Shown here: one piece after another, positions 1-8,581 of the stretch
How the letters are laid out: each line of letters starts with the position of its first letter
Position numbering within the stretch: the first letter of the stretch is position 1
From: Parietichytrium sp. I65-24A
Lineage: Eukaryota > Sar > Bigyra > Thraustochytrida > Thraustochytriidae
Assembly (NCBI GenBank): GCA_012862575.1
Contig: BLSF01000062.1
Span: 124,001 to 188,000 of the forward strand
Direction: 5' to 3'
Length of the DNA stretch: 64,000 bases
The notes under the pieces: model-generated
Databases searched by the model: none
What the model saw: the letters and a program-made list of their open reading frames with translations, nothing else
What the model was told of the DNA's origin: nothing
Made by a program: the position numbers and the translations under genes

Positions 1-40
1 CCAACCAAAAACTCTCGCTCTCCACAAACAAATAAACAAA

Positions 41-205
41 ATGTTGACAACCATCAACCTCCCCGCACACTCGCCGACTCCGCCACTACAATCCGTTCTC
101 GCACTTTACAATTCCACTCTCTCTGAGCGGAGCGCCGAGGACATTCGCATTGAAGAAGAACGGAATTCAACCACTACTCCCAACACTCCAACAGTCCAAC
201 AGTAA
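41..205 (+). CDS. Possible 54-residue hypothetical protein or first exon
   Basis: A short ATG-to-TAA frame lies at the left edge in a good eukaryotic start context (A at -3, AACAAAATG). The C-terminal half is hydrophilic and charged (residues around LSERSAEDIRIEEERN), which looks more protein-like than the surrounding low-complexity DNA. I recognise no domain. A GTAAAC donor-like sequence overlaps the stop, so this could be a first exon, but no convincing continuation was found downstream. It may equally be chance. Confidence 0.18.
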   Translation: MLTTINLPAHSPTPPLQSVLALYNSTLSERSAEDIRIEEERNSTTTPNTPTVQQ

Positions 206-306
206 ACGCACCTTTCCGATGACTCACAGTCAATAAAATCACTCACTACAGAATCCACTCACAACCCTTGTTCCACTCTTCGTCCCCCTGCCCTTTTTCC
301 CGTTTC

Positions 307-352
307 AAGAGAGAGACAGACAGAGAGAGAGAGAGAGACAAACACACACACA
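307..352. repeat. GA/CA microsatellite
   Basis: Nearly pure AG dinucleotides run into AC dinucleotides. It is followed 50 bp later by a CT tract (401-430). Confidence 0.85.
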
Positions 353-1604
353 CTTTGCGCGTACGGAGCACTAGTACCCGCGTACCCACCGCTTCCTTTT
401 CTTCTTCCTCTCTCTCTCTCTCTCTCTCTTTGTAGCTGTTTGGATCCTCCTATCTCTCCTAGAGTATCTCAACAGCGGCTAGCAGTGGGCTATGACTCCC
501 TAGTCCTCTTGTGCGGACACTGGCTCACTAAGGCTCACTATCTCTGGGTAGTAGTGTGGCTAAGGTATTTTGGATATTAGTGGTGGTGGTAGTGGGAGAC
601 TAGCAGGCGTGGGGAAGGAGTGGTTGTTTTTGGTAGGCTCGAGCGGTAGATGGCAGTATGGGTTGGGTAAGGTGGAGAACGTTGGGCCAGAGACAGGTGG
701 CGTAGTGCTTGCGTAAGGTATGTTGCTGTGGACTTTATGTGGACTATTGGTGACGTGTGGGTGACGAAAGCAGGGGATTTTTTCAAACTTCTTATTCGTG
801 ATCGTTCCTCGAGGACTTTGCTGTGAGCAACGAACAAAAGAACCTGCTCCATGCGAAACGAATCCTACTGTGTGCAATAAAGAAGTTACTCCCTTTGTCT
901 ACTGTAAATAATAACCATGAGTACTGCTTCATTTTTCCGCGTCCAGCTGTACTACAGTACCTCCTCCAACTAAGATTACCGCACTAGGATCCCTTGCTCT
1001 CAGTCAGTCAAAACTCCTACTAAATAGTCAAAATTTGAGAGGTGTGCGCGAAGGTGGTCACTGCGAGCACCTAGTCGCATATAATGTTTTCCTTACCCGT
1101 GAATGTACTCTTTCCCCAGCACAAGTAGTGGTTCCACGTATTGCACGACTAGCAATAGACAAGAAGCGCGCGCTGGTCAACCGATTCAGTAGAGTGTGCT
1201 AAGCCTTCTCATTGGTGCTCGCCACTTTTTCCCTCCCTCTCTCTGTCTCGCTCTCACTGGTGGTGGTAGCAGTACTAGTACTCACCCAACATTACTCACA
1301 GGATGAGAAGGGTAATTTTTAATGTTGTTTCACGCTTCTTTTCCATCCTCCAGCTGGCTGTAGAATGACTTCGTTCTAATTCTTCTGATTCTAATTTTGA
1401 TGGCTTTCTTCTCACACTTGCATTACTTGCATTGTTCATTGCTTGCGTACTGACAGTACCGCCTTCACGAGCCCACGCGTTGCTCTGCTTCTTCTTCAAA
1501 ATTCAACTAATTTACTAATTTACTTCATGGCAAACTTTTGCCCTTTCGGTTAGGATCTGTTAGGACGGCCAGTACGCCTTGCGTACGGGCGTGCAAGCCT
1601 GGGA

Positions 1605-1760
1605 GGAGAGAGATGAGAGGAGAGATGAGAGAGAGAGTGAGTGAGGGGAGAGAGCAGAGCAGGCCGAGAAGTTGAGAAAGTGAGAAAGTGAGAGGAGTGT
1701 ACGCGCGCACACTGCCCCTCGGAGAGAGAGAGAGAGTGAGTGAGAGAGTGAGAGAGTGAA
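1605..1760 (+). repeat. GA-rich tract upstream of the TIR/TPR/methyltransferase gene
   Basis: About 150 bp is dominated by GAGA and GTGAGAGAG on the strand that codes for the downstream gene. Similar coding-strand GA tracts precede several other genes in the window. It contains a GTGTACGCG motif at 1697-1705. Confidence 0.8.
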
Positions 1761-1940
1761 GAGTGAGAGTACGGCACGCGAGGTGCGACCGGCAAGAGTG
1801 TGGGCTGGACACTGTTGGTGTGTGGGATTGCAGCAGGCACGTGTGGCTGGCTGGTCGTGTGTATGCGTGTTTCTTGCATATTGCATTTTGCATAGGAAAT
1901 AGGGAATAGGTTCTCGTCGAAGCAGAAGAGCCTCGAGCGT

Positions 1941-1992
1941 TGTGGTATTGTGGTATTGTGGTATTGTAATATTGTGGTATTGTGGTATTGTG
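1941..1992 (+). repeat. Tandem octamer (TGTGGTAT), about 6 copies
   Basis: Six copies of TGTGGTAT, one with two changes, lie about 235-285 bp upstream of the ATG at 2227, probably within its leader or promoter. Confidence 0.85.
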
Positions 1993-2226
1993 GGTTGGAG
2001 ACACATCGCGGAGAGGCAGGTAGATAGATAGATACACACGTACGCAAGGAGAGACGTGCAGATACACTGTGTTTGCGGAGGGAATACGTTTCCACAGTCA
2101 GTAGTACACACACGTGTATACATCGAGGTCGCCGTTGGCGTGGAGATTTGGGGAAGAGAATCGGCTGGCATTGTTGACTGATTGCAACTCGGACGCACAG
2201 GCGTGCGGCTGCTTTGGCGCAGGACG

Positions 2227-5200
2227 ATGAAACCGGCCAAGTTGGCGCGCGGAGACTCCAAACGGCGCAGCAAAAGGGGACACAGCGAGAGCCTTCAGGC
2301 TTTCTCGAAAGAGGACTTTGAGAAGTTCAAAGGGCAACAGGAGGCTCAAGAAGCGGACGAAGTTGCGGCGAAGGAGGAGCATCTGCCACCTATTGTCCGT
2401 AGAGGAGTGACGCTGGGCTTCCTGCTGCGATTTGCAGAATTTGTGAGGAAAAATGTGCCGGAGGACTTTGCTTCGATCACCACGCAGGACTTGGTGCACG
2501 GCGTGGGCGTGGATCCCCTGCCCGGCCAGATTTCGGAGGAGGACATGAAACGAAATGAACCCAGCTCATACTCGATCAGGGGCATCACACGGAAGCAGGC
2601 ATCCAACTTGGTGGATTTTTTCAGATCAGAAAGCGAAGAGAGCCAAAGCCTGCAACGGGAATTGGAGTCCAGACAGGAACTGCGAGACACACCTGCTGAG
2701 GTGATGGACAAGACGTACAACTCCAACATGCCGTGGTTTGGAACTGCAGATTTTTTCGTGTCTCACACATGGAGTTTGAAGCTCAAGGACCTTATAGAGG
2801 CGCTACAAGACCCGCGTTGTACCGGGTCCGATGACATACAGAGCCACTATTCCAAGTACTTTTGGATTGACGTGTTTGCCGTGAATCAGCACTACATCTC
2901 CGACTTGATTTTACATCAAAAGGTAGAGAAAGAAAGGCGCGAAGACCTTGAGGGGTTCGAGAGTGTCGTGCAACTCGCGCGCGAAGGCATGATCTTGTTC
3001 CTTCACCCCTGGAACAACCCGAATTCCAACATCCTAGGCCGAGCCTGGTGCTGGCTGGAAATCAGCCTGGCAATCATGCACGACCGGCAGATATTGCTGG
3101 CGATGACCCGAAATGACGCGAACGAGCTCAAGGAAGTGAGCGATATCTACCTGAAGAAGCCGGAGGAGTGGACCTCGGAACAGCGGAAGAGAGCCAATCA
3201 TATCGACACTATGCTCTCCAAAATAGATGTGCAAAGCAGCGTGTGCCGGATAGAAGAGGATCAGCGGCGCATTCACGAGCAGATCCGAAGAGAGCCGGGA
3301 TTCAAAAAGGCTAACGAGAACATCACTCTCAAAATTGCCGGCTTGCTTATGACCACGGCAGACACTATGCTCTCCACACACACAATCACAGGGCCGGAAA
3401 ATTTGTACGAGGCCATGCTCAAGTTCTTTCCGGCTAAAGAAAAGGCTGCACATCAAAACAGCCTCATTCGCATGTACCATCTGATGGGGTGGAAAGAGAA
3501 AGAGATGCAACTGTGTTCTAGTGCCATCGCAACCCAAAAGTCGCTTCTATCCAATCCCAGAAACGAGCACGATCGCCGCGAAATTGAGCAGGACCTGGCG
3601 AAGAACTTGAATAGCCTTGGAAGGTTATATTGTGATACAAAGCGTGAAGACTGCCTGCAACTAGCCCTCGTCAATCTGGACCAAGCCCTTCGGATTCGGG
3701 GCGAGGACGATTCACGTAGCGAGGTGCTGTACAACATCGGACGAAGCATAGTGCTGCACTGGGAGCTCTTTGGCAAACAGAGCAAAAGGCAGAGTGAGCG
3801 CGAAGCGGAGCTAGCACGTGCCAGAGAGGCATTGGAGCTCTCAAAAAAGATTCAAGAGAAGAATGTCACCGGCTATCTAGGAGCGTGCTGCGTTTTCCTC
3901 GCTCGTGTTCTGGAACTACAGCACGATCCGGACAAGGCGAGAATTGAGGAACTTTTTGAAGACGGCATCCGCATTCAAAGCGACGCGTTTGGCCAAGAAG
4001 ATCCGCGAAAATACATGACCATGACCGACTATGGCCGATACTTTTTGAACCAGAAAAAGTACGACGACGCGTTTTCAATGCTCAGAGACGCTTACAACGG
4101 GTTATCCAAGGCCGTGCAAAGCAAGAACAGCAGCCCTGTCAAGCTTCTCGAGTGTTTGGAGGTGCTTCTCACTCTATGCCTGGAAGACAAGTCCCGGCTG
4201 GAGAATGCCACCACGGTCATATTCACAACGTTTGGCTTTGTGGACTGGCTCGAGGAGCGCAAGCCCCACATTCTTGACTCTGAAGATACAATCGAGCTGA
4301 TTAAATCCCTCTCCGCGCTTTCCTTCACCCACATTAGCAAAGTGGACTTTGTGCTTGACTACATCGGAACGCACAAGGCAGTGCATGACCTTGACGGGGC
4401 CGTGACCATCAACACGCCGCAGTTTCTCCGGGCCAAGGGACAAATTTCTCACAAGAGGAAGAGCACAGGGCTCAAGTTGGCTGCAAAGCAGGTTCAGGAG
4501 TGCAGATGCCGGATGGAAAGTCTCCAGAAAAAGCTACCTCGAAAGATTTTTCCTCCGGGCCTCTTGGCGATGTCCATGGAAGAGATGATGCGCTCCATGC
4601 CAAGCTTGATTGCAGATGTGATCATTAGTGACGCACCGTACAATATTGGTCTCGATCAAGCCTGGGACTCGTTTGGTCATGAAAGCTTCGTCCAGCAAAT
4701 AAACAACTGGGCTCGCCTCATGGTCAAGTGTCTCGCGCCTGATGGCATCGGCTTTGCTTTCACGGAGAGTTACTATCTTAGCTACTGGATGAACGCTCTC
4801 CGCACCGCACGAGGCGCCCCTGCACTGAACGAAGCCTCAACGAGCCCCGCGCCAGTGGTGATCGTGGAGGCTGCGGTATGGTACAAACCTGACGCACAGT
4901 GGCGCAAAGATTTTGTCAAAGCAAATCCAAACATTCTTACCACGCAGAATTTCAAGAGCCAGCCGCAGCTGGTGAAGCAGAGCTTTGAAATGATGCTCAT
5001 TTTCAGGCGATCGGACGCTGCGGCTCTAGAATTTACGGAAATTGCCAAGGAGCTTGCTAAGGATGCGGCAAACGTGTTTGAGATGAATAAATGCCAACCC
5101 CCCGAGCGCCTCCAAGGAGAGGCCTTCCACCCTGCGCAAAAACCTGTCGACCTCATGCGGGCTTTGGTCAAAATCTGTGTCAAGCGCAGCGAGAAACCCG

Positions 5201-5538
5201 CATCAGACATGCTCGTCGTAGAGCCATTTTGCGGAACTGCATCTGGCCTCGTTGCCGCGGCGGAATTAGGCATTCCGTCGATTGGCTGCGACACCCAAAA
5301 GAAATGGATAGATGTGGCGTACACGAGACTGAAAACCCACAAGTTCCCCCAGCAGAGATCGAAGAAATGGTTCATGAATATAAAACCCAGGCTGGCAAGC
5401 CGCGTTTCCACCACGTCTTCAAATCTCAAACCTATACAAGAAATCAACGAGTTGCGGAAGCGTTTGGCGAGCTCTGAAGAGCGCGTTCACCAACTTGAGT
5501 TGATGTTGAAAAACCTCGGCGTTGATTTTCCTATGTAA
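2227..5538 (+). CDS. TIR-like / TPR / beta-class DNA adenine methyltransferase fusion protein
   Basis: This 1103-residue protein joins three parts. Residues about 175-300 form a TIR-like domain: FFVSHTW (S179, H180) begins it, YFWIDVFAVNQH follows, and it ends with AWCWLEIS, where E278 sits at the place of the catalytic glutamate of TIR NADases (W-C-x-x-E). Residues about 390-700 are helical and TPR-like. Residues about 780-1060 are a beta-class amino-methyltransferase (N6_N4_Mtase family) in the order expected for that class: motif IV DAPY (802-805, classical D-P-P-Y), then HPAQKP (968-973), then the SAM-binding EPFCGTASG (999-1007). A short coiled coil ends the protein. Aspartate in motif IV favours N6-adenine over N4-cytosine. 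The frame opens at a TTG at 2182; the first ATG, 2227, is taken as start. No intron is seen. Function is inferred: a sensor/effector half linked to a DNA-modifying half. Confidence 0.85.
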   Translation: MKPAKLARGDSKRRSKRGHSESLQAFSKEDFEKFKGQQEAQEADEVAAKEEHLPPIVRRGVTLGFLLRFAEFVRKNVPEDFASITTQDLVHGVGVDPLPGQISEEDMKRNEPSSYSIRGITRKQASNLVDFFRSESEESQSLQRELESRQELRDTPAEVMDKTYNSNMPWFGTADFFVSHTWSLKLKDLIEALQDPRCTGSDDIQSHYSKYFWIDVFAVNQHYISDLILHQKVEKERREDLEGFESVVQLAREGMILFLHPWNNPNSNILGRAWCWLEISLAIMHDRQILLAMTRNDANELKEVSDIYLKKPEEWTSEQRKRANHIDTMLSKIDVQSSVCRIEEDQRRIHEQIRREPGFKKANENITLKIAGLLMTTADTMLSTHTITGPENLYEAMLKFFPAKEKAAHQNSLIRMYHLMGWKEKEMQLCSSAIATQKSLLSNPRNEHDRREIEQDLAKNLNSLGRLYCDTKREDCLQLALVNLDQALRIRGEDDSRSEVLYNIGRSIVLHWELFGKQSKRQSEREAELARAREALELSKKIQEKNVTGYLGACCVFLARVLELQHDPDKARIEELFEDGIRIQSDAFGQEDPRKYMTMTDYGRYFLNQKKYDDAFSMLRDAYNGLSKAVQSKNSSPVKLLECLEVLLTLCLEDKSRLENATTVIFTTFGFVDWLEERKPHILDSEDTIELIKSLSALSFTHISKVDFVLDYIGTHKAVHDLDGAVTINTPQFLRAKGQISHKRKSTGLKLAAKQVQECRCRMESLQKKLPRKIFPPGLLAMSMEEMMRSMPSLIADVIISDAPYNIGLDQAWDSFGHESFVQQINNWARLMVKCLAPDGIGFAFTESYYLSYWMNALRTARGAPALNEASTSPAPVVIVEAAVWYKPDAQWRKDFVKANPNILTTQNFKSQPQLVKQSFEMMLIFRRSDAAALEFTEIAKELAKDAANVFEMNKCQPPERLQGEAFHPAQKPVDLMRALVKICVKRSEKPASDMLVVEPFCGTASGLVAAAELGIPSIGCDTQKKWIDVAYTRLKTHKFPQQRSKKWFMNIKPRLASRVSTTSSNLKPIQEINELRKRLASSEERVHQLELMLKNLGVDFPM

Positions 5539-5783
5539 AAATGAAGTTGTCAAAGAATATTCGTTTATTTCATTTTTCCCTCTGCTTTCAAGAACCCCTT
5601 TTGCGTAATTTTATTATGAGGTAAAAGCTTCGTGCAATCTTCCCGGATGCACGATTTTTCTGTTCATTCAATCCAAAAAGAGGGCTGGCACAGATCTCTC
5701 AAATCTTTAAAGTCAATTCAAAAAGACAAGAGAGGTGTATGCGCCAGTTTGCATAACATTCAAGAGCCCCACTACTGGCGCCC

Positions 5784-5963
5784 TCAATCGCTCGCGGACT
5801 TGACGTCCTTGTGCTGCTGTTTCACCTTCTCGTTCCACTTGGCCTGCTCGTCCGGTGTGAACTCCTTCGGCGCTTTTGACTGGTCGTACCATGTCCACGC
5901 TGCAAACGCTGCACCTGCGACTGCCCACGCAGCCATGTTCGCTGGCTTCATTCGGAATGCCAT
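5784..5963 (-). CDS. Small single-pass membrane protein, 59 residues
   Basis: The frame starts at an ATG giving MAFRMKPANMAAWAVAGAAF. A hydrophobic stretch at residues about 10-25 is followed by a charged hydrophilic tail (residues 26-59, with KEFTPDEQAKWNEKVKQQHK). This layout resembles small mitochondrial or plastid inner-membrane subunits and assembly factors, but no family is identified. The upstream in-frame region has other ATGs but is low quality. The gene is convergent with the methyltransferase fusion, with 245 bp between the stops. Confidence 0.55.
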   Translation of the reverse strand: MAFRMKPANMAAWAVAGAAFAAWTWYDQSKAPKEFTPDEQAKWNEKVKQQHKDVKSASD

Positions 5964-6453
5964 TGTGCTTGCCTCTGTGTTGCGTCTTCTGCGATCCGCC
6001 CTTCCTCGTTTCCCTGCCCTCTTTCTTGATTGTTTGTTTCCACATGTTTCCTTGTGACTATTCATAGAGCAGCTGTACGATGAGCTGGTAAGTGGCAGAA
6101 GAAGCTGTGCTTGAGTAACTTGAGTAGGGTGAGTCTGGAATGTTGATTGTGGAAACTTGTGGAACGTGGTATCGTGGTGCACAGTTTGCACAGTTAATGG
6201 ACTCTTTGCCGCTCGTGAGATTCGTGAGACTGTGAATGTTCCAATAGCGAACTCTGAATTGAGCAGGTGGGAAAGGAGTCAAGCACACAAGGAGATGGGT
6301 TGCTTCTCGTGATTTGAGAGTAAAGTAAAACCATGTATATCGTCCGGAAGCTTCTTTTTTTTCGAGGGCTAAAATTGCTCAGAAATACCTGGCGCCATGA
6401 TAAGAATAATTCCTTGTGGAGAAGAAGAATGTTGCGTGCGTGGTCATTTCGGC
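5964..6453. other. Intergenic region without visible gene
   Basis: This spacer lies upstream of the 59-residue gene and downstream of the ceramidase-like gene, both on the minus strand. Overlapping open frames on both strands are short and show no recognisable protein. It should hold the promoter of the small gene. Confidence 0.5.
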
Positions 6454-7368
6454 TCAGACGATGGAACATGAGCTGTTGTGGTGGGGCTTTTCCGAAGAGG
6501 ATTTCTGAAGACTTGGGAATGCGCATTGGTGATAGTAGATGAAGAGCTGCAGCGAGGCAATTCCACAAAGGATATGCCACGCGGCATGACCTTGCAGGAG
6601 GGAGTCCGGATCGCATATATAACCACGAATGTCTCCTGTCCAAATCAGAAACGCTAATACAAAGAAGAAACCGGCAGCAAAAAAGGATGCCAAGCTGCAT
6701 TGCTCTGAGCGCCTTGGAATGACGGCTCGGGCTCTCGCCTCCGCAACTCCCAGCGACAAAACGAGAACCAAGAATATATACCTGCGTGTCACAGGAAAAG
6801 CGAGGCAGAGCCATCCCAGAAAAGCATTCGCAACGATATATTCCGCAAAAAAGTATCTCAACGCCTTCGCGGCTGGGAACCCACTTTCGATGCGAAGACA
6901 GCCAATGGTGTACAGCAATGGAGCAGTGGCGAGAAGATACATGGCCGCGTTGTCAATCCACTGGCCGTGGAGTGTCAAGCTAGCGTGATACCAGCCAGAG
7001 CCCGCTCCAAGAATCACATTGGAAACTCCAAAAAAAATTGCAAACGCGTTTCCCATCGGATCAACGAGATGCTGCTTCTTCTGTGAGCCACTTCGAATTG
7101 AATGCTGCACAGCTTCCAAAAGGACCACGATACCAACGACAGAGAAGGCCAGATTGGAAAAGGTGTTTGCCGGTTGCACGACCAGGGTGTGCTCTCTCGG
7201 CCGCTCACAAAAGCACCCAGTTTCGTAACACGTTGCCCTCGACCATCCGTCCCATGACGCGTCGATATTTGCCAAGAGAACAAATGCACCTAGCGTGGTC
7301 AAAAACAGACTCGCGCCCAACACGCCGCTGCCGATGTCAATGCCAACTTGCTGCACCAACAAGCCCAT
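6454..7368 (-). CDS. Ceramidase-like multi-pass membrane hydrolase (CREST superfamily)
   Basis: This 304-residue protein has about seven membrane helices. It carries the hallmarks of the alkaline ceramidase-like branch of the CREST superfamily. An early loop has CYETGCFCERPREHT followed by QPANTFSNLAF, the conserved N-T-x-S-N-L-A-F region. The second signature is SGWYHASL with S124 and H128, then D139 (QWID), and the last helix has H261 and H265 (GHAAWHILCG). These Ser/Asp/three-His positions are the zinc and catalytic set in this superfamily, so hydrolase activity on a ceramide-like lipid in an internal membrane is likely; the substrate is unknown. The C-terminus is CSIV, a possible but weak CaaX box. 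The start is the first ATG after a tandem heptamer leader (7381-7427), 13 bp upstream. Confidence 0.8.
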   Translation of the reverse strand: MGLLVQQVGIDIGSGVLGASLFLTTLGAFVLLANIDASWDGWSRATCYETGCFCERPREHTLVVQPANTFSNLAFSVVGIVVLLEAVQHSIRSGSQKKQHLVDPMGNAFAIFFGVSNVILGAGSGWYHASLTLHGQWIDNAAMYLLATAPLLYTIGCLRIESGFPAAKALRYFFAEYIVANAFLGWLCLAFPVTRRYIFLVLVLSLGVAEARARAVIPRRSEQCSLASFFAAGFFFVLAFLIWTGDIRGYICDPDSLLQGHAAWHILCGIASLQLFIYYHQCAFPSLQKSSSEKPHHNSSCSIV

Positions 7369-7380
7369 CGCTCTGAATAC

Positions 7381-7427
7381 ACAATGCACAATGCACAATG
7401 CACAATACACAATACACAATACACAAC
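7381..7427 (-). repeat. Tandem heptamer GCATTGT/GTATTGT in the 5' leader
   Basis: Six heptamers read ACAATGC or ACAATAC on the plus strand, which is GCATTGT/GTATTGT in the direction of the ceramidase-like gene. The array ends 13 bp before its ATG. The same heptamer in the same orientation relative to the gene precedes BUD23 at 42881-42974. Confidence 0.85.
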
Positions 7428-8372
7428 GCCTGCAAACTTCCAGCTCGTCCCAAACGTGGCCACTCTCAAAACCAACTCAGCTACGCTCTGCCAACTTTTG
7501 AACCAGCCTTGCCGAGCATAAAACACACTGACCTTGCGCGTATGAGTGTGCGCTTGCGTACATGAACGTACACGATCGTAGCGTACGCGAGCACACTCCC
7601 ATTTCTCCAAAGCCTCTTGTCCGATACCCGCAGAGAAGTCTCTTCAAGAATCTCGCGAACGACACCGTCACTTGAAAGTGAAAGCGTGAAAGTTCCCGGG
7701 TTGAATGTAGTTTGCGTTGTCACTCGCAGTCAGGAATCCTTGATTGGATCTCTTTTCGTTAGTTGGAAATAACACAGTCAGTCGCACCATTGGGTGGACC
7801 TTCGGGAAGCTTCATCTGGTTCTTCGACGTCGCTCCAGTTGTTCATTGAGTCCGCTAGTACAGTTGGTTATGATTTATCATAACTGGAAATTTTTGTAAG
7901 GAAACCATAGGAAACCCAACGTTCAGCGATATTTCCACGGTCTTGGACTAGCTAGAGGCATTTACAAGTACTACTTACTATGCGTGCCAAGAACCGGCAA
8001 ATCCACGTCCCCTTCGGCGAAACCAAGTAGACTAGTATTAGGTCTTCAGAGTATATATCTCATAGAAGTAGCCGTAGATCGGCATATTTGCCGGATCGAG
8101 GGTATTCGGGAGTCTTCTTGTTCGTCCCAGTACAGTATTCGCTATTTCTCCCTACTCCCGCAAGTACCTCGGTACGATAGTAGGGCCGTCCGTTTTCCGG
8201 TAACACACTCCAAGCCGTCCTCGACAGTTACAAAACCTGGACCGACCCACTACTCACAGCGAATTCAATAGCAGGGGCCTAGCTAGCGGTGGTCGCGGTG
8301 GTCGCGTTGCCGGGCGGACAGACACGAGAAGGCGTGTGCTTACGTGCAGACTAGTCATCACTAAGCGAAAGG

Positions 8373-8411
8373 GTGTACGCGAGGACCGGTGAAACTGTGG
8401 CGGCGTACGCG
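8373..8411 (+). promoter_or_regulatory. Pair of GTACGCG motifs upstream of the PTEN-C2-RING gene
   Basis: GTGTACGCG (8373-8381) and GCGTACGCG (8403-8411) are spaced 30 bp apart, 171-209 bp before the ATG. Matching coding-strand motifs occur ahead of several other genes, so this is a candidate promoter element by recurrence only. Confidence 0.3.
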
Positions 8412-8581
8412 AGAAGGAGAAGGGCGGGAACAACGAGGTACTTTGGGTCTATATTCGTCGCGCAAGTGCGCAAAAAAGTAAAAAAAGTGTTGTTGCGATA
8501 GTGTCGGCCGTGGTGTCTTGACTTGTTGTTTCGGTTTGGAGGATCTGGTTTAGGGCAGAAAGCGAGAACGAACGGAACGCT

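Larger units (their letters stand above)
1..2226. other. Left intergenic region, repeat-rich
   Basis: No convincing gene is seen apart from a very short reading frame near the left edge. The stretch holds GA/CA and CT microsatellites (about 307-352 and 401-430), a long GA-rich block (about 1605-1760), a TGTGGTAT tandem octamer (1941-1992), and a GTGTACGCG motif (1697-1705). The right half is probably promoter and 5' leader of the gene starting at 2227. Long open frames on the minus strand between 1525 and 2273 are low-complexity Ser/Leu/His/Thr-rich translations of the GA repeats and are not genes. Confidence 0.6.
7369..8581. other. Divergent intergenic region (ceramidase-like / PTEN-C2-RING)
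   Basis: This 1.2 kb spacer separates two divergent starts. It holds the heptamer array next to the minus-strand start, a GCGTACGCG at 7581-7589, and GTGTACGCG (8373-8381) and GCGTACGCG (8403-8411) about 170-210 bp before the plus-strand ATG. A 95-codon plus frame (7984-8271) opens only at GTG and is not considered a gene. Confidence 0.5.

Noticed and set aside
1525-2273. Long minus-strand open frames of 180-237 codons
   Set aside because: They translate GA and TGTGGTAT repeats into Ser/Leu/His/Thr-rich low-complexity sequence and share the region in several frames at once.
4782-5447. 221-codon minus frame inside the methyltransferase region
   Set aside because: It is antisense to clear methyltransferase motifs; a shadow frame.
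7984-8271. 95-codon plus frame in the divergent spacer
   Set aside because: It opens with GTG, has no ATG start and no recognisable domain.
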